Shown here: positions 6,310 through 13,868 of the stretch, one piece after another | How positions within the stretch are numbered: position 1 is the first letter of the stretch | Layout: each line of letters starts with the position of its first letter | Notes under the pieces: model-generated | The model's database searches: none | What the model saw: the letters and a program-made list of their open reading frames with translations, nothing else | What the model was told of the DNA's origin: nothing | Position numbers and translations under genes: made by a program | NCBI GenBank assembly: GCA_021798635.1 | Contig: JAJZGH010000102.1 | Coordinates: 1-15,939 of the forward strand | Origin: Planctomycetota bacterium | GTDB lineage: Bacteria; Planctomycetota; Phycisphaerae; WQYP01 | Direction of reading: 5' to 3' | Length of the DNA stretch: 15,939 nt

Positions 6310-8385
6310 ATGGGTTCGTTGCCGTCAATGATGTACGCTAATACCATTTTGTTGCTGGCGGCCGGCTTTTTGCTGGTCGGTTTTCTCATTATAGCCGGCC
6401 TGGCGCGACGATCGGCTTCCACCGCCGCGTATATCAGTATTATTTCATTGTTGGCAGCCTTGGGGGCGGCTCTGGCGGCCATTATCCGCCTTCTGTCGCA
6501 CGCCGGCGTGCCGGGGCAATCGCAGCCCCACAGTCTTTTATTTAACTGGCTGCCGCTGCCGGGCGGGATGGGCCATGGCGGCACAGCGATGATTGCCCTG
6601 GGTATTTCCAGCGGATCGCTGAATCTGGCTTTTTTCATGTTGTTTTTATTCATTGTGCTGTTGGTCCAAGTGCACACGCTGGGGATGCTCAAGTACAAAT
6701 CCATTCTGCCGGATTACTTTGCCTTGGGCAATTTGACCGCATTTTTCCTGGCCATGGCGGCATTATCCGTCAATGTTGTGCAGATGTATCTGATGCTGGA
6801 ATTGGCGATTTATACGGCCTGCTGCATGATACAGTGGACCAACCGACCGGCCGAGCGGCTCATTGCACGACGGATCCTGCTGCCGCATGTTATTGCCGAT
6901 GCCTTGTTTATCTTGGGGATTATCATTTTTGCGTTGCATGGAACTCCGCTGGACCATCAGCTTCTCTTTGGTAATGCCCCGACTCGGATGGCGGGATTTG
7001 TCCCGGGAATCGAAAAGCCTATTGCCTCACTAAACCATTGGTTCCCCGGTTTAACCTGGCGGAGCCTGGGAGGTGTGTGCCTGGTGGCGGCAGCATTGGC
7101 GAAATCCGGGCAGTTTCCGCTGCATACCTGGGTGCCGGAAACCATCACCGGCTTGTCCGAGGCAAACGCCATGCTGGCCGGAACGCTGATCGCCGGCGGC
7201 GGGCTGTTGCTTTTGGCCCACTGCGTGGGGCTGTTGAATCTGAACGCGGCATTAACAGTAACGATGATGGGAGCTACGACACAATTTTGCGGAGCATGCA
7301 TCGCACTGGTGCAGAAAGATATCAAACGCGCTGTGGCATGGCTGTTAATTGCTCAGACGGGCTTGAATTTCGTATTTTTCGGTTCCGGTAATGAGGCGGC
7401 AGGTTTGTTGGGGGGGCTGTTGACCGCTCTGATTTATTGCGGACTGTTTCTGGCTTCCGGAACTGTTTTACGCGCCAGCGACGGCCAGCGTGATATAACC
7501 CAACTCGGCGGTGTGTTCAGACGCCTGCCCATCACCGCCATTGTCAGCGGCGTTTTGGTGCTGGGGGCCGCGGGAGTGGGTTTATCGGGAATGACGGAAA
7601 TCATGCGGCAGGGGCTGCTGCATGTTCATGCCTATGCCTGGGGCATTGGGGAGTTCGGCAAGTGTTTATATTGGATGCCATTGATCATGTGCTACGTTAC
7701 GGCCCTGGCCCTGGCACGATGGTGGTATTTGATATTCGGCGGCAAAGCCCGGGGACAGCCCCTGGAAGAGGGCGAATTGGCGGTGCAGACGTTCCCCCTG
7801 CTGATCCTGCTGGTGGGGGTCATGATTGCCGCACAGCCGTTTGTGGATCTTTCCGGCTTATTTGCCCATGTGATAGGAATGCCGGGTATCCGGCAGGTGC
7901 GTCATATTCCGGCAGGTTTTGACGGAATGTTGTTGCGGCCCTTGGAATGGCTGGGGCCTGCGGCGTTGGCGGTGGCGGCATTGCTCTATGCCGGCGGAAT
8001 GCAGAGGGCCGATGTGCTGCGGCGGCGCGCGGGGCTGAACCTGGTATACCGCTGGCTGGCGGCAGATATGTATTTTGCCGATCTGTTTGCGGTACTGGTG
8101 GGCTTGCCCGTGCATGTGATTGGAAAAGCGGCCGCTTTTCTGGACCGGTGGGTGGTGGAATGGCTGTTGGTGACTCTGGCGATTGTGATCCGGCTGGCCA
8201 GCATTCTTGTAGCGGCGGCGGAAACCGGATTAAATGTTTCTTTCTGGGAACGCCTGGACCGCCCGGCAGGTACCGCGGCCGGCCAGCTCAGGAGGCTCAA
8301 GCGTAACAGCCCGCTGGTGTATGTTCTGTTGGCGCTGGTTATGCTGGCTGTTATCGCGTTACTGGCGGTATGGGTAAGTAAATAA
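6310..8385 (+). CDS. NuoL-like membrane protein (complex I / Mrp antiporter family), distal channel residues lost
   Basis: A 691-residue polytopic membrane protein, mostly hydrophobic helices, homologous to complex I subunit NuoL. Best matches are AKSGQFPLHTWVPE (264-277), VQKDIKRAVAW (334-344) and LFLASG...LGG (about 379-401); the last 130 residues look like the NuoL lateral helix plus a closing helix. By eye against E. coli NuoL, the entry-side charged residues are kept (Glu164, Asp197, Lys265, Lys339). The exit-side ones are replaced: the lumenal His after Lys265 is Ala290, the TM11 His/His/Lys become Gly368, Thr372 and Tyr376, and the TM12 Lys-Asp is Met428-Thr429. It may therefore not translocate protons fully. 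No Shine-Dalgarno marks the start; ATG codons at 6310, 6328 and 6331 are possible, and an in-frame TGA at 6307 rules out anything earlier. It heads a three-gene set with NuoM- and NuoN-like proteins. Orthology to true nuoL is doubtful, so no symbol is given. Confidence 0.85.
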   Translation: MGSLPSMMYANTILLLAAGFLLVGFLIIAGLARRSASTAAYISIISLLAALGAALAAIIRLLSHAGVPGQSQPHSLLFNWLPLPGGMGHGGTAMIALGISSGSLNLAFFMLFLFIVLLVQVHTLGMLKYKSILPDYFALGNLTAFFLAMAALSVNVVQMYLMLELAIYTACCMIQWTNRPAERLIARRILLPHVIADALFILGIIIFALHGTPLDHQLLFGNAPTRMAGFVPGIEKPIASLNHWFPGLTWRSLGGVCLVAAALAKSGQFPLHTWVPETITGLSEANAMLAGTLIAGGGLLLLAHCVGLLNLNAALTVTMMGATTQFCGACIALVQKDIKRAVAWLLIAQTGLNFVFFGSGNEAAGLLGGLLTALIYCGLFLASGTVLRASDGQRDITQLGGVFRRLPITAIVSGVLVLGAAGVGLSGMTEIMRQGLLHVHAYAWGIGEFGKCLYWMPLIMCYVTALALARWWYLIFGGKARGQPLEEGELAVQTFPLLILLVGVMIAAQPFVDLSGLFAHVIGMPGIRQVRHIPAGFDGMLLRPLEWLGPAALAVAALLYAGGMQRADVLRRRAGLNLVYRWLAADMYFADLFAVLVGLPVHVIGKAAAFLDRWVVEWLLVTLAIVIRLASILVAAAETGLNVSFWERLDRPAGTAAGQLRRLKRNSPLVYVLLALVMLAVIALLAVWVSK

Positions 8386-8418
8386 CGCCATCCCCCGCGG
8401 ATCGGGGATGCGGTTATT
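8381..8418 (+). repeat. Long stem-loop spanning the NuoL-like stop codon
   Basis: AATAAC (8381-8386) pairs with GTTATT (8413-8418), and CATCCCC (8389-8395) pairs with GGGGATG (8404-8410), with a symmetric 2x2 internal mismatch between the two helices and an 8-base loop. The TAA stop (8383-8385) lies inside the stem. There is no following T-run, so it more likely affects mRNA stability or limits coupling to the next gene than ends transcription. Confidence 0.55.
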
Positions 8419-8442
8419 GACCGGCAAGTTTGAAAGGTTGAC

Positions 8443-10020
8443 TTGAAACCATTTTTTTACAGTTCCATTCTGACCTGGCTGATGGTCCTGCCGTTAATCG
8501 GTGCGTTTGTACTGGGCATCTTGCCCATCGGCCGTCTGAGGTTGATTCGTTATAGTGCCGTGGCCGTCAGCGCGGGCAATATGCTGATTTCCCTGGCGGC
8601 GGCGCGGCTGTTTAACTGGTCGCCGCAGTTTGCGGGCCGAGCGCAGCTACAACAAAACGTGATGTGGTTTCGCGATTTGAATGTGCACTATCATGTGGGT
8701 GTCGATGGCCTGTCCATGGTGACAGTGTTGCTGATCTGCGGGATAAGCCTGATCGCGATCCTGGCCAGTTATGGCGTAAATGCCCAGGTGAAGGCTTACT
8801 ATGTGGTCATGCTGCTGCTGGAAGGATGCGTGGTGGGGGCGGCAGCCAGCATGGACTTATTCTTGTTCTATCTGCTTACCACCGTGTCGCTGTTTCCCTG
8901 CTTCCTGCTTATTGGCGTTTGGGGCGGGGCACGGCGAAGGCCTGCGGCACTGAAAATGGCCTTGTTCTGGATCACCGGCTCGGCGGCCATGTTGGGCGCG
9001 TGTTTGTTAATAAGTCTTTCGACGCGCGGTGTGGGAGGCTTTGGACAGGGCACTCTGAGCTTTACCCGCATCGCCCAGGATCCGCAGCTAAGACTGGCTT
9101 TAGGGCCGGCCAATCCATGGACGACGGCGGCATTTTGGATGTTGATGCTGGCGCTGGGCATTCGGCTGGGAGCCGCGGGGGTACATTTCTGGCTGCCCGA
9201 CTCGGTGGCTGAATCCGCCGCCCCATCAGCGATGATGATTATTTGCTCGCAATTTCTGCTCGCCGGTTATGCGTTGGATCGGTTTGTGGTAGCGTTGTTT
9301 CCGATGCAACTGGTGATCTGGCGCAACACACTGGCCATTCTGGGGGCGGCCGGCGTGATTTATGCGGCTCTTTGCGGCCTGGCGCAAAGTGATTTCCGCC
9401 GTGTCATTGCCTACTGGCTGATCGGGCAGGCCGGCTTTGTTCTTCTGGGAGTTGCCGCGGGAAATATAACGGGCTTCAACGGCGGCTTTTTATTGACGCT
9501 CGGCGCGTCGGTAACGACGATGGCGATGCTATGGACCAGTCATATTATTGAAGTGCGGGCCAGCCACCGTGACCTGCCCCGCCTGGGGGGCTTGGCTCAG
9601 GTAATACCCGATTTATTTATTTTTTCGATGATCGGCTTTATGTCGGCGCTGGCCTTGCCGGGCTTGGCGGTCTTTGGCGGCGACTTGCTGACCATACTGG
9701 GAATGTTTCGGGCCGCATCCGTTAGCGCAAAACAGCACGTGCTTATGGGGAATGCCCTGTTGCCAGCCGCGCTGGCCATGTGTATTGCCATGGTCCTTAT
9801 GGCGGCGGTGCTGCTTTGGACCATAGAGCGGCTGTTTTTTGGCCCGGGGCGGCCGGAGCATCAGCATTTTCATGCCTTGTCACTGCGCGAACGACTGGTG
9901 TTTTTGCCTTTGATCATCGCATTGCTCGCCGGGGGAATTTTGCCTACGCTGCTGGTGTTGGATCCCGTGGCGCCGGTGCTGAAGACCCTGGTGCGGGCGC
10001 TAAGCGGCGTGCTACATTGA
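8443..10020 (+). CDS. NuoM-like membrane protein, proton-channel residues largely substituted
   Basis: A 525-residue polytopic membrane protein of the complex I NuoM / MrpD type. Family features include VGVDGLSMVTVLL (85-97), SMDLFLFYLLT (136-146), VHFWLPDSVAE (247-257), LAQSDFRRVIAY (313-324) and RDLPRLGG (376-383). Length fits NuoM (about 500). By eye against E. coli NuoM the essential TM5 Glu is Thr147, the TM7 Lys is Arg241, the TM8 Lys is Leu272, the DIKR Lys is Arg319, and the TM10 His is Ala355; the TM12 Glu is conservatively Asp. Such changes would disable NuoM-type proton transfer as understood from mutational work on the family. The start is TTG (8443) with AAAGG (8433-8437) 5 bases upstream; the next protein residues, KPFFYSSILTW, lead into the first helix. 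It lies 57 bases after the NuoL-like gene, and the three are probably co-transcribed. Confidence 0.83.
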   Translation: MKPFFYSSILTWLMVLPLIGAFVLGILPIGRLRLIRYSAVAVSAGNMLISLAAARLFNWSPQFAGRAQLQQNVMWFRDLNVHYHVGVDGLSMVTVLLICGISLIAILASYGVNAQVKAYYVVMLLLEGCVVGAAASMDLFLFYLLTTVSLFPCFLLIGVWGGARRRPAALKMALFWITGSAAMLGACLLISLSTRGVGGFGQGTLSFTRIAQDPQLRLALGPANPWTTAAFWMLMLALGIRLGAAGVHFWLPDSVAESAAPSAMMIICSQFLLAGYALDRFVVALFPMQLVIWRNTLAILGAAGVIYAALCGLAQSDFRRVIAYWLIGQAGFVLLGVAAGNITGFNGGFLLTLGASVTTMAMLWTSHIIEVRASHRDLPRLGGLAQVIPDLFIFSMIGFMSALALPGLAVFGGDLLTILGMFRAASVSAKQHVLMGNALLPAALAMCIAMVLMAAVLLWTIERLFFGPGRPEHQHFHALSLRERLVFLPLIIALLAGGILPTLLVLDPVAPVLKTLVRALSGVLH

Positions 10021-10079
10021 CCGCCGTAGACGATAGGGAAACTGGGTGGTAGAAATGGTTTCATCTGAAATAATCGCAC

Positions 10080-10084
10080 AGGAG
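10080..10084 (+). promoter_or_regulatory. Shine-Dalgarno AGGAG pointing to a possible CTG start of the NuoN-like gene
   Basis: AGGAG lies 8 bases before CTG at 10093, which is in frame with the NuoN-like protein. The first conventional in-frame start, TTG at 10117, is 32 bases away and has no ribosome-binding site. See the NuoN-like gene entry. Confidence 0.45.
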
Positions 10085-10116
10085 AGCCAAGCCTGACGTA
10101 CCACGTACTTGCAATC

Positions 10117-11577
10117 TTGGCGCCGCAGCTTGTGCTGTTGGTTACCGTTGTGGTTCTGGCACTTACGGCGCTGCTGCCGACAGACGCTTCGCGATCGGTG
10201 AGTGTCATGATTTGCTTTACGGGTATGGCTATTGCAACGCTGACGCAGTTGCGGTTTTATCCTCAGAGATTTGGCACCGTGCCCTCCACATTGACATCAT
10301 ACGGGCTGGTGGCAGATCCCATGGGATGGGTATTTTCCAGCGTCATTTTGTTGATCACGACAGCAGCTGTGATGACCAGGCGACTGCGAAGTTACAACGG
10401 ACAGGGAGATTTGCGATTCTGCCTGTTGATTACCGTCAGCACCCTGGGTTGGAGTGCGATGCCGGCAATGCACAGTTTGCCGGTGATGGCCGCCTGCATG
10501 CTCCTGGCATCGCTTCCCTTGGCCATGCCCTTTACCTTTGGAACAGGCGATGATATGGCGTTTACCACGGTGGCACTGCTGGCGAGCTTGCTGGTAATGC
10601 TTTTAGCGCTGGCCGGCTTGGCAAGGGGATGTTTTGGCCTGCATATTAGCCCGTCGCTCATCTCCGCATCGGCAACCGCATCCGCGTGGGGCGGGGCGCT
10701 GATGATTTTATTTATTACACCCATGTTATTTTGGGCGGGTAGCCTTCCGCTGATATGGTGGTATGGTAGCGCCGCGGGTGATGCGCCCGCGTCCACCGTT
10801 TTGTTTTTGCTGGTGGTACCCGCCATTGGATCCTCGGCGGCCTATCTGCGAATTATGCATCGTTTAATTTCCGTTGCACCCGAGGCCGCCAATGTTGTCA
10901 CGCTCACGGTCATTTGTCTGGGTGCTCTGGCCGTTATCGCGTATGGGGCTAAAGCTTTGGTGCAGTTTTTGGTTCCGGATATTTTCGGAAATATTGTCGG
11001 GATATTCATGGCCTGCACTTTTGTAACTCTGGCCGCCGGAATTTCGTTAAGACATGGGACTCTGGCCGATCTGGTGGGATGTCTGCTGTTATATGCCCTT
11101 ACCGTGGGGATTGCGATCAGTTCATCCGTGGGGATTATCGGCCGGAAAACGCTGGGCTTAAAACAGCAATGGCCGTCATTTAGTCGCGTAAAACCTTTGC
11201 ATGCTCTGCTTGTGCTCGTGGCGCTATTATCTCTTGGCGGCCTTCCGCCGACACTGGGAAGCATCGCCCGCGTTGACTTGTTTCTGGGCGTGAGCCACAG
11301 CACCGTCCTGGGGCTGACTGTGTTAGGGGTCAACACTTTGGGAATTTTACTGGGCAGCGGTGCGGTGATGCGCGTGGGAACTTATGCGCTTATGGGGATG
11401 CCGGAAATAGATCAGCCACAAGCCGTTACGGATAAACGTCGAAAGAAGCGGCGCATGACCGCCGGGCTGTTGCTGATGCTGACGGCTGCAGGTATCTTAA
11501 ACGCCTTGGCGCTGCTGGCGTACAATCCGATTGCGCAACTAGCCACATCATTTGCTCCGGCATGGGTGGCACGGTGA
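10117..11577 (+). CDS. NuoN-like membrane protein without recognisable proton-channel charges
   Basis: A 486-residue polytopic membrane protein and the most divergent of the three. The NuoN relationship rests on LSLGGLPPTLGSIARVDLF (372-390), matching the family's LSLAGIPMTLGFIGKF stretch, on the N-terminal LAPQLVLLVT pattern and on its position after NuoL- and NuoM-like genes. Where NuoN carries a TM5 Glu it has Leu130 (in LLASLPL). The TM7 Lys region reads FWAGSLPLIWWYG, with no Lys. The DIKR segment is unrecognisable, and the TM12 Lys is Arg385. It probably serves as a structural membrane subunit. The coordinates use the TTG at 10117; an in-frame CTG at 10093 with a good Shine-Dalgarno would add LTYHVLAI and restore a typical NuoN beginning. 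No ATG, GTG or TTG lies between the upstream in-frame stop (10066) and 10117. Confidence 0.78.
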   Translation: MAPQLVLLVTVVVLALTALLPTDASRSVSVMICFTGMAIATLTQLRFYPQRFGTVPSTLTSYGLVADPMGWVFSSVILLITTAAVMTRRLRSYNGQGDLRFCLLITVSTLGWSAMPAMHSLPVMAACMLLASLPLAMPFTFGTGDDMAFTTVALLASLLVMLLALAGLARGCFGLHISPSLISASATASAWGGALMILFITPMLFWAGSLPLIWWYGSAAGDAPASTVLFLLVVPAIGSSAAYLRIMHRLISVAPEAANVVTLTVICLGALAVIAYGAKALVQFLVPDIFGNIVGIFMACTFVTLAAGISLRHGTLADLVGCLLLYALTVGIAISSSVGIIGRKTLGLKQQWPSFSRVKPLHALLVLVALLSLGGLPPTLGSIARVDLFLGVSHSTVLGLTVLGVNTLGILLGSGAVMRVGTYALMGMPEIDQPQAVTDKRRKKRRMTAGLLLMLTAAGILNALALLAYNPIAQLATSFAPAWVAR

Positions 11578-11846
11578 GCACGCGGGGTGCGGTGACCGCG
11601 GGGGAACGCCTCTCCGGCCGCCCGCCAGCTTTGCTTTTACGTCAAGGCATCTTCCTTTTCCGTCAAACACTGAAACATCTCTGGGCATCGAGGTCGCTGT
11701 GCAGTAACATTTAAAGACATGCCGAACGGGTGTTTCTCGAAGCCGGTTAATGATCGACTTGTCGCACTTGTCCGGCGGTTAAGCGCAGGAAAAATGAACC
11801 TCCGCTTGTAACAAGAGTATGCATTGTAAATCAGAAGGACCGGATT
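11578..11846. other. 269-base gap before fucI
   Basis: This separates the NuoN-like gene from fucI on the same strand. It begins GC-rich with a short palindrome GCGGT-G-ACCGC (11589-11599) and becomes more A/T-rich toward fucI. I found no T-rich terminator and no good -35/-10 pair; a promoter for fucI is nevertheless expected given the gap size and change of function. No gene is seen. Confidence 0.4.
11833..11839 (+). promoter_or_regulatory. Ribosome-binding site of fucI
   Basis: AGAAGGA lies 7 bases before the ATG at 11847. It fixes a start that adds about 14 residues relative to the E. coli enzyme before the conserved KIGIRPAID. Confidence 0.65.
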
Positions 11847-13667
11847 ATGAGCAACACTGGACACATCGGTATCAACGCCCCGAAAAACCGCCTGGTGGTA
11901 CCAAACGCCAAAATCGGCATTCGTCCCGCCATTGATGCGCGGCGTGGAGGAGTGCGGGAATCCCTGGAAAAGCAGACCATGGACATGGCGCAAAGTGTGG
12001 CGGAATTATTAACCGCAAATCTGCGTCACGCGGATGGCACGAAAGTGCAATGCGTTCTGGCGGATACCACGATTGGCTCTCTGGCGGAAGCGGCACTGTG
12101 CGCGCGAAAATTTGCGGTGCAAGGGGTGGGGGCATCCATCACCGTCAGCCCCTGCTGGTGTTACGGTTCAGAAACCATGGATATGGATCCGCTGATCCCC
12201 AAAGCGGTGTGGGGATTTAACGGCACCGAGCGACCGGGCGCGGTATATCTGGCGGCGATCGGAGCGGCCCACAGTCAGAAGGGTTTGCCTGCGTTTAATA
12301 TCTATGGTCAGGATGTGCAAAGTGCCAATCAGACAGCAATTCCGCAGGACGTTGAGCAAAAATTACTGCAATTCGCCCGGGCGGCCGTGGCGGTGGCGGA
12401 TATGCGGGGCAGGTCGTATTGCTCGATTGGCTCGGTGTCGATGGGGATTGCCGGGTCTGCCGTGGATGCAAGTTTTTTTGAAGCGTATCTGGGCATGCGG
12501 GTCATGAATGTGGATATGACCGAACTGGCGCGAAGAATTGACCGCAATATTTTTGATCCGCAGGAATTCGCGCAGGCTTTGAAATGGACGAAAGCAAATT
12601 GCATTGAAGGATTGGATGCTAACAGCGCCGCGAGCCGCCGAAGTAAAGCGCAAAAAAATAAAGAATGGGAACATTGTGTAAAGATGGCGATCATCGTGCG
12701 CGACTTGATGGTCGGTAATCCGCAGTTGGCCAAACTCGGTTATGGAGAAGAAGCTCAGGGGTATAACGCGCTTGCCGCCGGTTTTCAGGGGCAACGACAA
12801 TGGACCGATCATTACCCCAACGGCGATTATCTGGAAACAATTTTGAATTCCTCGTTTGACTGGAGCGGTATCCGGCAGCCGTACATTGTCGCAACCGAAA
12901 ATGACGCTCTCAACGGGGCCACCATGCTTTTTGGCCATTTGCTTACCGGATCAGCTCAGGTATTCGCCGATGTGCGCACCTATTGGAGTCCGCAATCGGT
13001 ATTTCTGGCTACGGGGCATGAACTTCAGGACGATGCGGCCGGTGGAATACTGCATTTGATTAACAGCGGATCCGCGGCACTGGATGCAACGGGGTGCCAA
13101 ACGCAGAATTCGCATCCTGCCATCAAGCCTTGGTGGCAGATAAAGCCGCAGGAAGCGGCAGCTTGTATTCGCACGGCTCAATGGTGTCCGGCTATCTATG
13201 AATATTTCCGCGGGGGTGGTTTTTCCGTGCGCTATTGTACTCGCGGCGGAATGCCGGTGACGGCGGCTCGCTTGAATCTTATCAAGGGATTGGGGCCGGC
13301 GTTGCAGATTGCAGAAGGCGTGACCGTCGATTTGCCGTCCAACGTTCATGATATTCTAGATAAACGTACCAACCCGACGTGGCCCACGACGTGGTTTGCG
13401 CCGCGTTGCACGGGACAGGGAGCCTTTCGTGATGTGTACAGCGTGATGAACAACTGGGGCGCCAATCACTGCGCGTTAAGCTCCGGGCACATTGGCCATG
13501 AGCTTATTACATTGGCCGCAATGCTGCGTATTCCGGTCTACATGCACAATGTGCCCGATGATCGCATTTTCCGTCCCGCCGTCTGGACTGCCTTTGGCGC
13601 AGCCGAGCCGCAAGCCGCGGATTTTGCGGCGTGCCGCAATTTCGGCCCGCTGTATGGGAAATATTAA
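11847..13667 (+). CDS. fucI: L-fucose isomerase
   Basis: A 606-residue cytosolic isomerase converting L-fucose to L-fuculose (often also D-arabinose to D-ribulose), the first step of fucose catabolism. Similarity to E. coli FucI (591 residues) runs end to end: KIGIRPAID (22-30), [14 protein letters not shown] (102-115), [16 protein letters not shown] (122-137), [18 protein letters not shown] (310-327). The Mn(II) ligands are in place: Glu351 in ATENDALNG, Asp375 in VFADVRTYW and His541 in WGANHCAL. The C-terminus ends [11 protein letters not shown], as in the family. The N-terminus is about 14 residues longer than in E. coli and is supported by a good ribosome-binding site. No fuculokinase, aldolase, permease or microcompartment gene is adjacent. 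Planctomycetes are known to degrade fucose through a microcompartment route, so partner genes may lie elsewhere. Confidence 0.97.
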   Translation: MSNTGHIGINAPKNRLVVPNAKIGIRPAIDARRGGVRESLEKQTMDMAQSVAELLTANLRHADGTKVQCVLADTTIGSLAEAALCARKFAVQGVGASITVSPCWCYGSETMDMDPLIPKAVWGFNGTERPGAVYLAAIGAAHSQKGLPAFNIYGQDVQSANQTAIPQDVEQKLLQFARAAVAVADMRGRSYCSIGSVSMGIAGSAVDASFFEAYLGMRVMNVDMTELARRIDRNIFDPQEFAQALKWTKANCIEGLDANSAASRRSKAQKNKEWEHCVKMAIIVRDLMVGNPQLAKLGYGEEAQGYNALAAGFQGQRQWTDHYPNGDYLETILNSSFDWSGIRQPYIVATENDALNGATMLFGHLLTGSAQVFADVRTYWSPQSVFLATGHELQDDAAGGILHLINSGSAALDATGCQTQNSHPAIKPWWQIKPQEAAACIRTAQWCPAIYEYFRGGGFSVRYCTRGGMPVTAARLNLIKGLGPALQIAEGVTVDLPSNVHDILDKRTNPTWPTTWFAPRCTGQGAFRDVYSVMNNWGANHCALSSGHIGHELITLAAMLRIPVYMHNVPDDRIFRPAVWTAFGAAEPQAADFAACRNFGPLYGKY

Positions 13668-13684
13668 ACCGCGCCTTCCCCGAG

Positions 13685-13704
13685 CACCGGATGACAATCC
13701 GGTG
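13685..13704 (+). terminator. Stem-loop just after fucI, possible terminator
   Basis: CACCGGAT (13685-13692) and ATCCGGTG (13697-13704) form a perfect 8-bp stem with a GACA loop, 17 bases past the fucI stop codon. The position suits a terminator, but the following bases (GTTGATCTG) are not a T-run, so termination would be weak or factor-assisted. The right arm can alternatively pair with the repeat downstream. Confidence 0.4.
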
Positions 13705-13726
13705 GTTGATCTGATGCCGTGAACCC

Positions 13727-13750
13727 ACCACCGGGTTATCACCACGGTGC
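13727..13750 (+). repeat. 24-base intergenic repeat, copy 2
   Basis: Identical over 24 bases to 6134-6157, with a similar tail. It lies 119 bases before the mrp ATG. Its first 8 bases (ACCACCGG) are also complementary to CCGGTGGT at 13699-13706, so it may compete with the post-fucI stem-loop. Confidence 0.8.
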
Positions 13751-13868
13751 GCTGTGACGCGATGCGCCTTCCGCGTCATAGTTGCGCGGCTGGTTAGCGG
13801 GTACAATCGTCATCTTGGCGCGGCATCGGCTGCGGGCGATTGTATTTGCACGGCTGGAAGACAAAACT

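Larger units (their letters stand above)
13668..13868. other. 201-base leader region between fucI and mrp
   Basis: It holds the post-fucI stem-loop, the second copy of the 24-base repeat and TACAAT at 13802-13807, a good -10 hexamer 61 bases before the mrp ATG. No -35 box stands at 16-18 bases from it (TTGCGC at 13782 leaves only 14), so the promoter is uncertain. Confidence 0.4.

Noticed and set aside
6310..11577. DAB-type inorganic carbon pump or Mrp sodium/proton antiporter
   Set aside because: No DabA-like protein follows, no MrpB, C, E, F or G small subunits are present, and the L-M-N order fits the complex I membrane arm better.
11847..13667. L-arabinose isomerase or a pseudogene
   Set aside because: The end-to-end match is to L-fucose isomerase, with Glu351, Asp375 and His541 all present and no frame break.
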